Source: Prosthecobacter debontii (lineage in GTDB: Bacteria; Verrucomicrobiota; Verrucomicrobiia; Verrucomicrobiales; Verrucomicrobiaceae). From it: a stretch of DNA of 60,642 nucleotides. The position numbers were made by a program, and so were the translations under genes. Shown here piece after piece: positions 1-8,092 of the stretch (position 1 is the stretch's first letter; each line of letters opens with the position of its first letter). The stretch spans positions 1 through 60,642 of the forward strand of contig CAMBPS010000011.1 of NCBI GenBank assembly GCA_945869675.1. The letters run 5' to 3'. The notes beneath the pieces are model-generated. The model was not told the DNA's origin, did no database searches, and saw only the letters and a program-made list of their open reading frames with translations.

Positions 1-423
1 AGGCCGTGAAGCGTTGGTTTGAGGATTGATCTGGTCGAGCTGCTACTAACTGCTCCGTTTCATGGCGAAGCATGCAGAGCGTGCGGCTTCGGCGATGAGA
101 GAGATGCCCAAGGGCGGTTCTTTTCAGAGGGTTGGAAGAGCGGATGTGCATGGCGGACCTCTTGCACCCCATTTAAGTGTGCTACTCACTCTAATGCCCA
201 TCCCATAAGGCTTCCAGAGGGCGTGTGCTAAAGTTTTTGTGCTAGTGGAATAAAAGGGGGGGCGGAGAGGTGCCGGAATCGCGACTTTTGAGGGTGCAGG
301 ACAGTTGAAAATAGTGATGACAGTGGCCCTCGGAGTCGTTCAGGGTGAGGTTATCTGTAGTGTCGGCATGGACGATTTGTGCCATAAACTCGGGCACGGT
401 TTACGACCCGATACCCGACGACT
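1..423. other. Left-edge stretch without a convincing gene
   Basis: No reading frame here looks like a real protein: the short open frames lack ribosome sites and family resemblance. A tiny frame at 3-29 on the plus strand ends in a stop and could be the last codons of a gene that lies outside the window, but nine codons are too few to say. An imperfect hairpin can be drawn around 66-90 (CATGC paired with GCGTG, loop AGA), with no T-tract. I assign no function to it. Confidence 0.4.
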
Positions 424-1509
424 TCAGACGTTACCTTCGCCGAGCTTCATTGCCTGCGCATATTCCTTCGACAAGTCGAATCCGATGTCGACCGAAGGAT
501 CGAGTATCTTAAATCCGACATATTCAAGGCAGAGTAGTTGCAAGGCCGAAAAGCTGCCGGGCAGGCTCTTTAATGAATAAAACTCGTCTGAATTGTTCGG
601 GTTGATCCCCTTCGTTCCCAGCATGGCAATCTCAAAGGTGATCTGCTGGATCCTTTCCCGAGGCATCTGCCGGAACCGTATCATAGCGTCCAGACAAAAG
701 GCCAAGGCATCGGACCTGACATCACCTGTTTCGCGGAAGCTACGCTCCGAGATGCGTGACAACCCCTGTCGGGCCATTTCGGCAAGCTGGCTCGTGGGAT
801 CAATGTGCAGCACCCGTTGGTAATGCCCGTCCGCGAACTTGGTTTTACCCTTGCACTCACAAGCGTGACCAAGAGCAAACCAGGCCTGTTGATCTTTCGG
901 CATGAATTCGACCGCTATCTGCAGATGCAAGATAGCTTCGTCGAGGGTTGCATCTTCTTCGCTCAACATGGCCCCTAGATTCTTGCGGGCATAGGCATCA
1001 TCCGGATCGACTTCAACGGCCCGGCGCAATGCTGCGACAGCCTCGGTCACTTCCTTGTTACGCGCGCGGGCCACACCCAAAGCCACCCAGCCCCGACTGT
1101 CGTCAGGGCTCAATAAAACCACTTGCTGGAGGTGTTCCAGCGCCTCTTTTAGCCGCCCCTGATCGCTCAAGGCCATTCCCAAGTTAAGTCGGGCAGTGGC
1201 ATCATTGGGCTGACGCCGGGCGACGGATTCGAGAGTGCTGATGCCTCGATCGTAGTCCCCAGCTTTGAGCAGTTCGACGCCGCGCTCACTGCCAGAGCGC
1301 AGTTTCTCAGCGGCATCCCATCGAATGATAATCCGGTCTCCGGTCACGATCACTTCTGCCGCGCCTTTGTCGCTCGCAAACTCCTTCGATAATTGCTCGC
1401 GAACCGCTTGCTTGAAGGCGTCCCCCGTAAGGTTTCGCTGAGCCTCAGGCAATCGTGTCCGGTCAAACTCGGAGAGTGCCAGTTGCACTTCATGCGGGGC
1501 GTCAGGCAT
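424..1509 (-). CDS. TPR-repeat protein with a conserved-looking C-terminal domain
   Basis: A 361-aa soluble protein without signal peptide. Residues about 75-250 form successive tetratricopeptide repeats (for example LNLGMALSDQGRLKEALEHL and ALGVARARNKEVTEAVAALR), a fold used for protein-protein contacts. The last 90 residues, after the repeats, form a separate alpha-helical segment containing SLKSLPGSFSALQLLCLEYV. I have the impression of seeing this type of tail in other uncharacterised TPR proteins but cannot name a family. The start codon overlaps the stop of the upstream gene (1509-2252), so the two are very probably co-translated. Function unknown; the tight coupling suggests the two proteins act together. 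Confidence 0.75.
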   Translation of the reverse strand: MPDAPHEVQLALSEFDRTRLPEAQRNLTGDAFKQAVREQLSKEFASDKGAAEVIVTGDRIIIRWDAAEKLRSGSERGVELLKAGDYDRGISTLESVARRQPNDATARLNLGMALSDQGRLKEALEHLQQVVLLSPDDSRGWVALGVARARNKEVTEAVAALRRAVEVDPDDAYARKNLGAMLSEEDATLDEAILHLQIAVEFMPKDQQAWFALGHACECKGKTKFADGHYQRVLHIDPTSQLAEMARQGLSRISERSFRETGDVRSDALAFCLDAMIRFRQMPRERIQQITFEIAMLGTKGINPNNSDEFYSLKSLPGSFSALQLLCLEYVGFKILDPSVDIGFDLSKEYAQAMKLGEGNV

Positions 1510-2252
1510 CAGTCCAGTTGGTGGAGTTTGAAGTGGAACAGACCTGAGAGCTTGGTGATATCGGCCCAGCGACAGATCAGATCACGATCCTGCTCAGGCT
1601 CATCGAGAGAATGGTCCACGGCCTCGATTAGTTCATCAGCGATTGAGTCATAGCCCAGCACCGAGTAGGGCAGCCTGTAACGCCGCTCCCCAAGTTCCCG
1701 TGCCCAAAAAACGGCAAAGGCTGCGTTCATCGATGTGTTGGCATCCACCAGCGCTTTCGGAAATCGCGAACGAATTTCCGGGGCAAGCGCCTTCTCGTGA
1801 AGAGCCAGTTGTGAGCGTGCGGCGACTTCCTGCTCGGGTATCAAGGATGGGAACTCAGACCTAATCCGGCGGTCCACACGCATCCCGACCGGCACCGTCA
1901 GCAACTGTGTGATGATGCTATCCACCAGTGAACTGGCGAATGCTTCCTCAAAGGTTTGCAGGCCAAGTCTTTCAGCGGCCAGGCTCTTTTCGTCACCGCT
2001 AGCGACGACTTGAAAGCGCTGTTCAGGGGCGCAGGAAAACAGCCGCACCAGAAATCCAAGCTGGTAGGCAATCAGGTAGTTCACGGCCTGAGATCCGGGT
2101 TGGTAGCGGACAAAATGTGCCGGTGCACCATCTCTCGCCGTTTTGACTGTGGCCAGCACCTGCAGAGTGGGATCCTCCTGCACATGCACATCCCGCCCCG
2201 AGAGGCGTTTGACCTCGTGAATGATTTTGTCTGTCTCGGGAAATAGCGGCAT
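1509..2252 (-). CDS. Hypothetical protein, partner of the TPR protein
   Basis: I prefer the ATG at 2252 (247 aa, MPLFPETDKII...); an open extension to 2354 is rich in Pro, Ser and His and looks non-coding. No signal peptide or membrane segment. Residues about 60-75 (NYLIAYQLGFLVRLF) sit in a context that resembles the active-site helix of ImmA/IrrE-type metallopeptidases, but the positions expected to be H-E-x-x-H read Y-Q-x-x-F, so metal binding is not supported. This likeness is my inference and may be coincidence. The gene overlaps the start of the TPR gene by one base, which indicates a two-gene operon. No function is assigned. Confidence 0.65.
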   Translation of the reverse strand: MPLFPETDKIIHEVKRLSGRDVHVQEDPTLQVLATVKTARDGAPAHFVRYQPGSQAVNYLIAYQLGFLVRLFSCAPEQRFQVVASGDEKSLAAERLGLQTFEEAFASSLVDSIITQLLTVPVGMRVDRRIRSEFPSLIPEQEVAARSQLALHEKALAPEIRSRFPKALVDANTSMNAAFAVFWARELGERRYRLPYSVLGYDSIADELIEAVDHSLDEPEQDRDLICRWADITKLSGLFHFKLHQLD

Positions 2253-2577
2253 GCTGGAAAGTGTCCGTTCATCCTCCACTGGACTCGACCTTGGGCAAGG
2301 ATGATTGAAGCTTTTTGCGTCAGGGAAACCGAATTTGCCATGCTGCCCTGCCAATGGGATCTGGGGGCGGCATCGAATTAGAATTGGGATGAAACTTGAA
2401 CATGTCGCCTCACTTGCCCCCCATCAATCAGCGCGGCCATACACCTGCAATAGACACATCATTCGAGTTATAAAAACTTGGAGCACAACCTCTCTTCGTA
2501 TCGGAGAACGGTTGATCAATTCAACAATCGCGGGTGCAAGCTCTCCAGCCGCGTGCAAAATGAAAGGACAGTAGAAC

Positions 2578-3027
2578 ATGCAATTCAAAACTGGAGATCT
2601 GATTGTGAGAGACGAAACCCGGCATCCGGAAGGAACGCTGGTGGTCGATCGTCATGATCAGGACGGAAACATGCGGGCCTATCCGCTGGGTGGAGGCTTG
2701 GAGCTAACCATCCCCGCTGGCGATGTCGCACGGTTTTCCGTTGTGACGAAGGATGAAGCCACACCGATCTACAGGAAGGCACGATTCAGTCTGGAAGGAC
2801 TCGATGACATCGAGTTCAAGGGTTGGACCGCCGATAAACGCTGGAACGGCTGGGCAATGCCCTGCTTCGAAATCCAGCAGGCGATGAAGCTCGCCGGACT
2901 GCTTGAGGACCAGCTCCGATACGATCCCGCTCAGGATGCCTTCATCGACTCTTCCTACTTTTACTTGGCCATGGGAGTGTTCATGATTGCGATGTCAGTC
3001 TGGATGATCACCTTGAAATTAGAATAG
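2578..3027 (+). CDS. Hypothetical protein with a hydrophobic C-terminal tail
   Basis: A 149-aa protein preceded by an AAAGGA-like ribosome site about nine bases before ATG. The first 125 residues are soluble and mixed alpha/beta, with a segment RWNGWAMPCFEIQQA followed by RYDPAQDAFI. The last 22 residues (FYLAMGVFMIAMSVWMITLK) form one hydrophobic helix with a lysine at the end, as in a tail-anchored membrane protein. The abrupt change from a polar to a hydrophobic sequence could also result from a late frameshift; I cannot decide between the two. It stands alone between oppositely oriented genes. Function unknown. Confidence 0.55.
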   Translation: MQFKTGDLIVRDETRHPEGTLVVDRHDQDGNMRAYPLGGGLELTIPAGDVARFSVVTKDEATPIYRKARFSLEGLDDIEFKGWTADKRWNGWAMPCFEIQQAMKLAGLLEDQLRYDPAQDAFIDSSYFYLAMGVFMIAMSVWMITLKLE

Positions 3028-3102
3028 GTGATTATGTTGAAGATGAATGGCTGCAAAGAACGAACGGCAAAACCATTTGCGGGATTGAACCCTTCTTTAC
3101 CG

Positions 3103-4212
3103 CTATCGAGAATCTAATGACTGATAGAAGTCTTGTAGCTGAGCACGGGCAACAGAGAAGCACATTTTTTCTTTGGCCAAAGCTAGCGCTTGTTCCATCT
3201 GCTCTTGTCTGAAAGACCTATCGGTAAGCAGTCGCCGGGTCAGATCCATGATCTCTCCCGTGCTACGGCCATGCCCACAGAGGTCGGGATAAACCAGCCG
3301 CTCAGCTGTGCCATTGCCGCCAACACAGGGGATGCGGCAGAGCAAGGCATCACCTGCTACCTGACCGGGGACGGCACTGGAATCGAGCTGAAAGACGATC
3401 TTGTGCGTGGCCATCAGTTTCAGGTAATCCAACGCAGGCAGTTGCTTGGCCACGATCTGCACATGCACTGCCGTTTGACGGAACTGCTGATGCCAGGCAT
3501 GGCTGAAATCGCGGGCTTTATTCAGCAGCCGCTTCATGCCAGACAGATCGCTGGCGCGGCCACTGATGACGGTGAGGGGCTCATTCAATTCGGCCGTAAA
3601 AGGAGCAATCAAATTGAGTGCCAGCGCATGATTGCGTGAGGCCACGAAGAGCTGCCGCGTGCCGACAAACACACCTTTGCTTTCTTGTGTCACAAGGCGG
3701 GAAATATCCCACTCAGATTCTTCCACAGGATAGGGAGGCGGAATGAAAGCGGTAGGCAGTTGAGGATTGGCCGACTGGTAGAGTGGTAGGGTATCGAAGG
3801 TGGTGGCCAGAGCGGCATCGGCTTCGAGGCAAATTTTTCTAAAAGCAGTCCAATTGTCAAATGTTTGGAAATGACCACCGATTTGGGCAAGCCCTGTTTC
3901 CTTGAGCGTGATAACCACAGTGTGCCCTGCTTTTTTCAAAGCGCGCAAAGTGTGTAACGCACGCTCCATTTTACCTCCGATCAGTAGCAGCACATTCGAC
4001 GGCTCTACGCTGACACTCTGACTGCCTCCATATGTTCCGAGTGTGCAGGCTGCATACGCATGAAAGTTCAATGGCGAATGGCCTCCTGAGTGCAAAGATC
4101 CAGCGCCATCGGCAAAAGACTGCTGCATATTCTTTCCTCCTGGCGATATCACGGCCAATTGAAACTTGGATTGAGGGGAAGACATGAGAGGATGTGCTAA
4201 TGACTGAATCAA
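3103..4212 (-). CDS. GT-B-like glycosyltransferase family protein
   Basis: A 369-aa soluble protein. The C-terminal half contains a stretch typical of retaining GT-B glycosyltransferases: a beta strand, then FQLDSSAVPGQVAGDALLCR, then IPCVGGNGTAERLVYP, where donor-sugar-binding residues normally lie; the last 40 residues form the usual C-terminal helices. The N-terminal half has alternating beta/alpha segments (VLLLIGGKMERALHTLRAL). The acceptor and donor sugars cannot be read from the sequence. The gene follows glnD with an overlapping TTGA (TTG start at 4212), while an in-frame ATG at 4185 is an alternative start. Position behind glnD suggests co-transcription but no obvious shared function. 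Confidence 0.65.
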   Translation of the reverse strand: MIQSLAHPLMSSPQSKFQLAVISPGGKNMQQSFADGAGSLHSGGHSPLNFHAYAACTLGTYGGSQSVSVEPSNVLLLIGGKMERALHTLRALKKAGHTVVITLKETGLAQIGGHFQTFDNWTAFRKICLEADAALATTFDTLPLYQSANPQLPTAFIPPPYPVEESEWDISRLVTQESKGVFVGTRQLFVASRNHALALNLIAPFTAELNEPLTVISGRASDLSGMKRLLNKARDFSHAWHQQFRQTAVHVQIVAKQLPALDYLKLMATHKIVFQLDSSAVPGQVAGDALLCRIPCVGGNGTAERLVYPDLCGHGRSTGEIMDLTRRLLTDRSFRQEQMEQALALAKEKMCFSVARAQLQDFYQSLDSR

Positions 4213-6995
4213 GCAGACGCACCGCCAAAGACGGCTTGAGTCAATGCTTCTTGAAGCGCCGCGAGGGCTTCTTTGTCCCGTATTTTCTGATCGTTTTGGG
4301 TCTGAATGTAGATAGCATCAATAGCCACTCCTTTTTCCGTATTGATACGGGCATGGGTGACATTCAGGTTCAGCTTGCCGATAGCCATGAAGAGATCATA
4401 GAGCAGGCCGAGTCGATCCACCACTTGCAGTTCGGCGACGGTTTGATCAAGTGAGAGATCGTTGTTTAAAAAGACACGCTGAGGGATCTCGGTCATGACC
4501 TCATCATAGCCAGGAATGGCTTTGCGGGTGGACGCGATATCGGGAGTGAAATCAAAGGTCTGTTTCAGGAAAGCGTCTTTCACCGCCTGCTCAACGCGAA
4601 GCCGTGCGCTCTTATTGGTAACTGCTGCAAAGTTGGTGTTACAGACACGGAACATGTCCAGCACTAGGTGATCCCCACGCTGATAAAGGTCGGCGCTGAG
4701 AATGTTGATAGCCTGAGCAGAAAGAGCACCGGAGAGGCGTGCTAACAATAAATGCCGATCCCAACAAGTGACGGTGAGTTCGCTGTAACCTTGCTCGACG
4801 TGGTCTTCCCAGGTCATGACAGGCAACAGGCCTGACTCAGCATCAGCCTGAGTCAACTGAATGAAAAATTGGCGGAACTGCCGGATATGTGCGGCGATTT
4901 GTGCCGGCTCACGGAAGTTGAAATAACTCCTTGGCATGTGCTGAAAATGGGCACTGATTTCAAGTTCATAACCACTGCCGAGAGCTTTGGTCACCGCGAT
5001 GCGTACATCATCCAATGGCACGGCAGCACGACGCATGAAGTCTGCAGGCGTGTCGAGATACTCCAGAGTATTATAGTAGAGCTGCCGGATAGAGGCTTCT
5101 TTATAGCCAGACCAACTTGCCTCGCTTGTGCCTTTGGAATCGGCATAAGTCATAACCAGGAGCGTATCCAGATACTCCTTGGATTTAATGACTGCAGCAA
5201 ACTCGCCGATGACCTTGGGGTCTTCAAGGTTGGTCGTCGTGGCTGTGCGATACATGAGCAGGTGATTGTCCACCAGAAAAAGTAGCATTTTGCGGCGCTC
5301 ACCTTTAACTTGCAGCCGGCGGCAAACTGCATCTGCCATCACTGTGCTTTCTGCATCATGCGCCTTAGCATTGGCCGCGCGGCCCGCATCATGAAGCAGC
5401 AGGGCAAGATAGAGGATCGCAGGCTGATGCAATTCATGAAAAAGCTTCTGATAAAGTGCCACCGCAGGGCTTGGTGGACCACTGAGTTCATCGAGCTTAT
5501 CCAGAGTGCGCAGCGTGTGCTCATCGGCTGTATAGCGATGGAAAAATTCATGCTGAACTAGGCAAGTTAAAGCACCGAATTCAGGCATGTAGCGCCCTAA
5601 AAAACCGACACGGTGCATCTGTCGCATGACACGAGCTACGTCGCCCTTTTGAGACAGCAAGCCCATGAATGTCTCGCGAACACTGGTGTTGTAGCGGTAG
5701 CTGACATTGACGAGACGAAAGCTTGCTTGAATCAGGAGAAAGAGTTCGGGACTCAACCGCAGATGACGCTGCTGCGTATGCAAAAAAGTGCGTATGAGTC
5801 GCGCTGGTTCCTCTTTGAAAAGATCATCGCCTTCGGCATAAAGGCGCTCGTTTCTGGAGATGAATCGGTCAAATTTTTCCACTCTCTTTTGTGCCGTTTT
5901 TCTTCGCACCATGAAGCTAAGAAGACCTCTTCGGGTGCTTTCATCATCTAAAGACTGCAGGTGAAAGCGGTCCATCACTTCACTGCTGCGCTGGAGGATG
6001 TCTCGCGTAGCTGTGTAGTAATCACGCATGAAGGCCTCGATCCGTCGGAGGATGCGTTTATGTCGATAACCCAAATGGGTGGCCACAAAGCCTTGGAGCC
6101 GAAGCGTGAGAACGTCGCTGGCGCGGCGCTCAGTGTAGTGCATCTCATTGCGAGTGCGCAGAATGAGGTCATAGGCTTCAGAGACTTCGCGCCAGCCTGC
6201 AGCAGTCATAAATCCTTTATCTACTAGGTGTTCAGGATTAAGCGTGCGGTGTTTCGCATAGGACATCCAAATTAGATTCTGATAGTCGCGCAGTCCCCCA
6301 CAACCGGTTTTCACATGAGGCTCCTGAACACAGTGAGTTCCGCCATGTTTGGCATGACGTGAGGTGAGGTCCGCTTCACGTAATTTCAAAAAGGCATCTT
6401 CCTTACCGATCATGCATTCTTTATCAAAACGTGCGCGAAATTGCTTAAAGGCTTGATCATCACCACAGAGAAAGCGCGCCTCCATCAGCGCTGTTTTTGT
6501 CTGCATGTCTTCATTGGCAAGAGAGATGCACTCAGTCACGGAGCGTGTTCCTTGGCCTACTTTGAATTTCAGATCATAGAAGTAGAGCAAAAAATCACCG
6601 ATAAAGCGTGCCAAAGCTGGTGAGACCTCAGGGCTTTTTGCTGGCAGCATGAAAGTCAGATCTACATCACTGCCAGGGCTCATAACTCGGCGGCCATAGC
6701 CACCATGAGCTATCACACTGACATTTACCTTGGCACGAATTTCGGGCTTCAGTCCCGCGAGACATTCTTTCCAAAGAATGCGCACGATGCAGTCGATCAC
6801 ATCCGATCTCATGCGGCATATTTCAACCCCACTGCCGCCTGCACGATGACGTTGCTTGATCCTTTGTTCTTTGAGTTTAAGAAAGCGCTTGCAGAGCTTT
6901 AGGATCTCGGCGCGGCCGCGAGGAAGTTTGCTCTCATCGCCGAAGATCTTGAGAACAATAACTTGAAGATATTTTTGATACTCATTTTCAGTCAT
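4209..6995 (-). CDS. glnD: GlnD, PII uridylyltransferase / uridylyl-removing enzyme
   Basis: A 928-aa bifunctional enzyme that adds UMP to, and removes it from, the nitrogen-regulatory PII protein in response to glutamine. Visible domains: nucleotidyltransferase at about 95-115, with GGYG (98-101) and GSDVD (108-112) giving the metal-binding acidic residues; the family signature HEFFHRYTADEH at 482-493; an HD hydrolase domain with the HD pair at 535-536; and two C-terminal ACT domains (about 745-820 and 850-925) that would sense glutamine. Length is close to the usual 850-930 aa. The HD motif reads HDAGRAANAKAHD rather than the common HDIGKG, so UR activity is likely but less certain. It lies 12 bp after apt and overlaps the glycosyltransferase. 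No glnB, glnE or amtB is in the window. Confidence 0.95.
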   Translation of the reverse strand: MTENEYQKYLQVIVLKIFGDESKLPRGRAEILKLCKRFLKLKEQRIKQRHRAGGSGVEICRMRSDVIDCIVRILWKECLAGLKPEIRAKVNVSVIAHGGYGRRVMSPGSDVDLTFMLPAKSPEVSPALARFIGDFLLYFYDLKFKVGQGTRSVTECISLANEDMQTKTALMEARFLCGDDQAFKQFRARFDKECMIGKEDAFLKLREADLTSRHAKHGGTHCVQEPHVKTGCGGLRDYQNLIWMSYAKHRTLNPEHLVDKGFMTAAGWREVSEAYDLILRTRNEMHYTERRASDVLTLRLQGFVATHLGYRHKRILRRIEAFMRDYYTATRDILQRSSEVMDRFHLQSLDDESTRRGLLSFMVRRKTAQKRVEKFDRFISRNERLYAEGDDLFKEEPARLIRTFLHTQQRHLRLSPELFLLIQASFRLVNVSYRYNTSVRETFMGLLSQKGDVARVMRQMHRVGFLGRYMPEFGALTCLVQHEFFHRYTADEHTLRTLDKLDELSGPPSPAVALYQKLFHELHQPAILYLALLLHDAGRAANAKAHDAESTVMADAVCRRLQVKGERRKMLLFLVDNHLLMYRTATTTNLEDPKVIGEFAAVIKSKEYLDTLLVMTYADSKGTSEASWSGYKEASIRQLYYNTLEYLDTPADFMRRAAVPLDDVRIAVTKALGSGYELEISAHFQHMPRSYFNFREPAQIAAHIRQFRQFFIQLTQADAESGLLPVMTWEDHVEQGYSELTVTCWDRHLLLARLSGALSAQAINILSADLYQRGDHLVLDMFRVCNTNFAAVTNKSARLRVEQAVKDAFLKQTFDFTPDIASTRKAIPGYDEVMTEIPQRVFLNNDLSLDQTVAELQVVDRLGLLYDLFMAIGKLNLNVTHARINTEKGVAIDAIYIQTQNDQKIRDKEALAALQEALTQAVFGGASA

Positions 6996-7007
6996 GCCTG
7001 CTTAGGA

Positions 7008-7541
7008 TCAAAAGGTAAGCAGTGAGTGAATTGAACCTGCATTGGCAAGCTTCTCACGTCCTTGCAAAAAGCCCAGTTCGATGAAGAAAGCAGAGCCTAG
7101 TATGACCGCACCTGATTCCTGAATGAGCTGTATAGCTGCCGCCGCAGTTCCACCTGTAGCGAGCAGATCATCGGCCAAAACGACTCTCTCGCCAGGAGCG
7201 ATGGCGTCTAAATGCATCTCCACACTGTTGGTGCCGTATTCTAGGCTGTAGTCCACACCTCGCGTTTTCCACGGTAATTTGCCTCTTTTTCTAACTGGAA
7301 TAAAGCCCGCTCCGAGGCGCTGAGCGATCATGGCTCCGAAAATAAAGCCACGGGCATCAATTCCGACGACTTTATCGACCTTTTGATCGGTAAAAGCCTC
7401 ACACATGCCTTCGATGGCCAGATTGAGCAGTTTGGCATCTGCCAAAACTGGCGTGATGTCCTTAAAGAGAATGCCCGGCTTAGGGAAGTCGGGCACATCA
7501 CGGATTGCGTTGCGGAGGAGATCAAGGGAGTCTGAAAGCAT
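7008..7541 (-). CDS. apt: Apt, adenine phosphoribosyltransferase
   Basis: Salvages adenine: adenine plus PRPP gives AMP and pyrophosphate, in the cytoplasm. The 177-aa product starts MLSDSLDLLR, has the N-terminal signature FPKPGILFKDITPVL, and the PRPP-binding loop RVVLADDLLATGGTA at about 119-133. Length matches the family (about 170-185 aa). An open extension to a TTG at 7577 exists but would have to be read through a perfect 9-bp hairpin, so I choose ATG 7541. glnD begins 12 bp downstream, indicating an apt-glnD-glycosyltransferase operon. No normal Shine-Dalgarno sequence is exposed before the ATG (see the hairpin entry). Confidence 0.95.
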   Translation of the reverse strand: MLSDSLDLLRNAIRDVPDFPKPGILFKDITPVLADAKLLNLAIEGMCEAFTDQKVDKVVGIDARGFIFGAMIAQRLGAGFIPVRKRGKLPWKTRGVDYSLEYGTNSVEMHLDAIAPGERVVLADDLLATGGTAAAAIQLIQESGAVILGSAFFIELGFLQGREKLANAGSIHSLLTF

Positions 7542-7543
7542 AA

Positions 7544-7568
7544 CGCGGCAGTCTGGGGAACTGCCGCG
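7544..7568 (-). promoter_or_regulatory. Strong hairpin abutting the apt start codon
   Basis: On the minus strand CGCGGCAGT, a 7-base loop TCCCCAG, and ACTGCCGCG form a perfect 9-bp, GC-rich stem that ends two bases before the apt ATG (7541). No T-run follows, so it is not a classical terminator. In mRNA it would cover the whole region where a ribosome-binding site should be. It could control apt translation, act as an attenuator, or protect the 5' end of a processed transcript; the role is inferred, the hairpin itself is plain in the sequence. Confidence 0.6.
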
Positions 7569-7607
7569 CCGATGCAAGAGAGAGATCGCTCGATTTTCAG
7601 CCTTTTT

Positions 7608-7943
7608 TTAACGGCCGAAAGAGAATGACCATCTCACGCCGCGATGACTGCCACTGTTATGGTGATGAAAATTGTGACCAAAAGATGGCTGTGGGCAATA
7701 AGACCTTGGACTGCAGACGCTACAGCCGCAGGTTTCACGCTGAGTCACCCAACGACCCAAAGGGTTGCCACAACGATCATAGCCATAGATCTGATAGATC
7801 GCCAGGACTGGCCGCCCGCAGGGAAGATAGCTGACCACTCGAGGCTGAAATCCGTGATTACAGTGGTCCCATGCTTGGCTGACGGAAGGAGCGGCAATGC
7901 CGAAAGTGAAAGCTGCCGCGATGAGAAGGATGATTTTTTTCAT
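7608..7943 (-). CDS. Small secreted Cys/His-rich protein
   Basis: A 111-aa protein with a clear Sec signal peptide (KK, a hydrophobic core, cleavage after SQA near residue 24). The mature part holds eight cysteines, including CGNP, CGCSVC and SYC, and a His-rich patch (HNFHHHNSGSH) near the end. This suggests disulphide bonds or metal binding in the periplasm or at the surface, but I recognise no family. It is divergent from the gene at 8093 and precedes apt by about 65 bp; it may have its own promoter in 7944-8092. Confidence 0.65.
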   Translation of the reverse strand: MKKIILLIAAAFTFGIAAPSVSQAWDHCNHGFQPRVVSYLPCGRPVLAIYQIYGYDRCGNPLGRWVTQRETCGCSVCSPRSYCPQPSFGHNFHHHNSGSHRGVRWSFSFGR

Positions 7944-8092
7944 TGTATTGAACTTGCTGTTCAGAATCCTTCGACGCAGGCCTTTGGAGGCTATTCAACA
8001 CTATTGAAACTTTTTTGCGCAAGGCACGAGATCTCTGCCGCAATCGGGGCGCAAAGGATTGACTGCATCACTGCGTTGCTTCTTCTCTCCTC

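Noticed and set aside
19..580. Two short plus-strand frames at the left edge (19-231 and 305-580)
   Set aside because: No ribosome sites, no domain resemblance, unusual composition; the second overlaps the TPR gene on the other strand.
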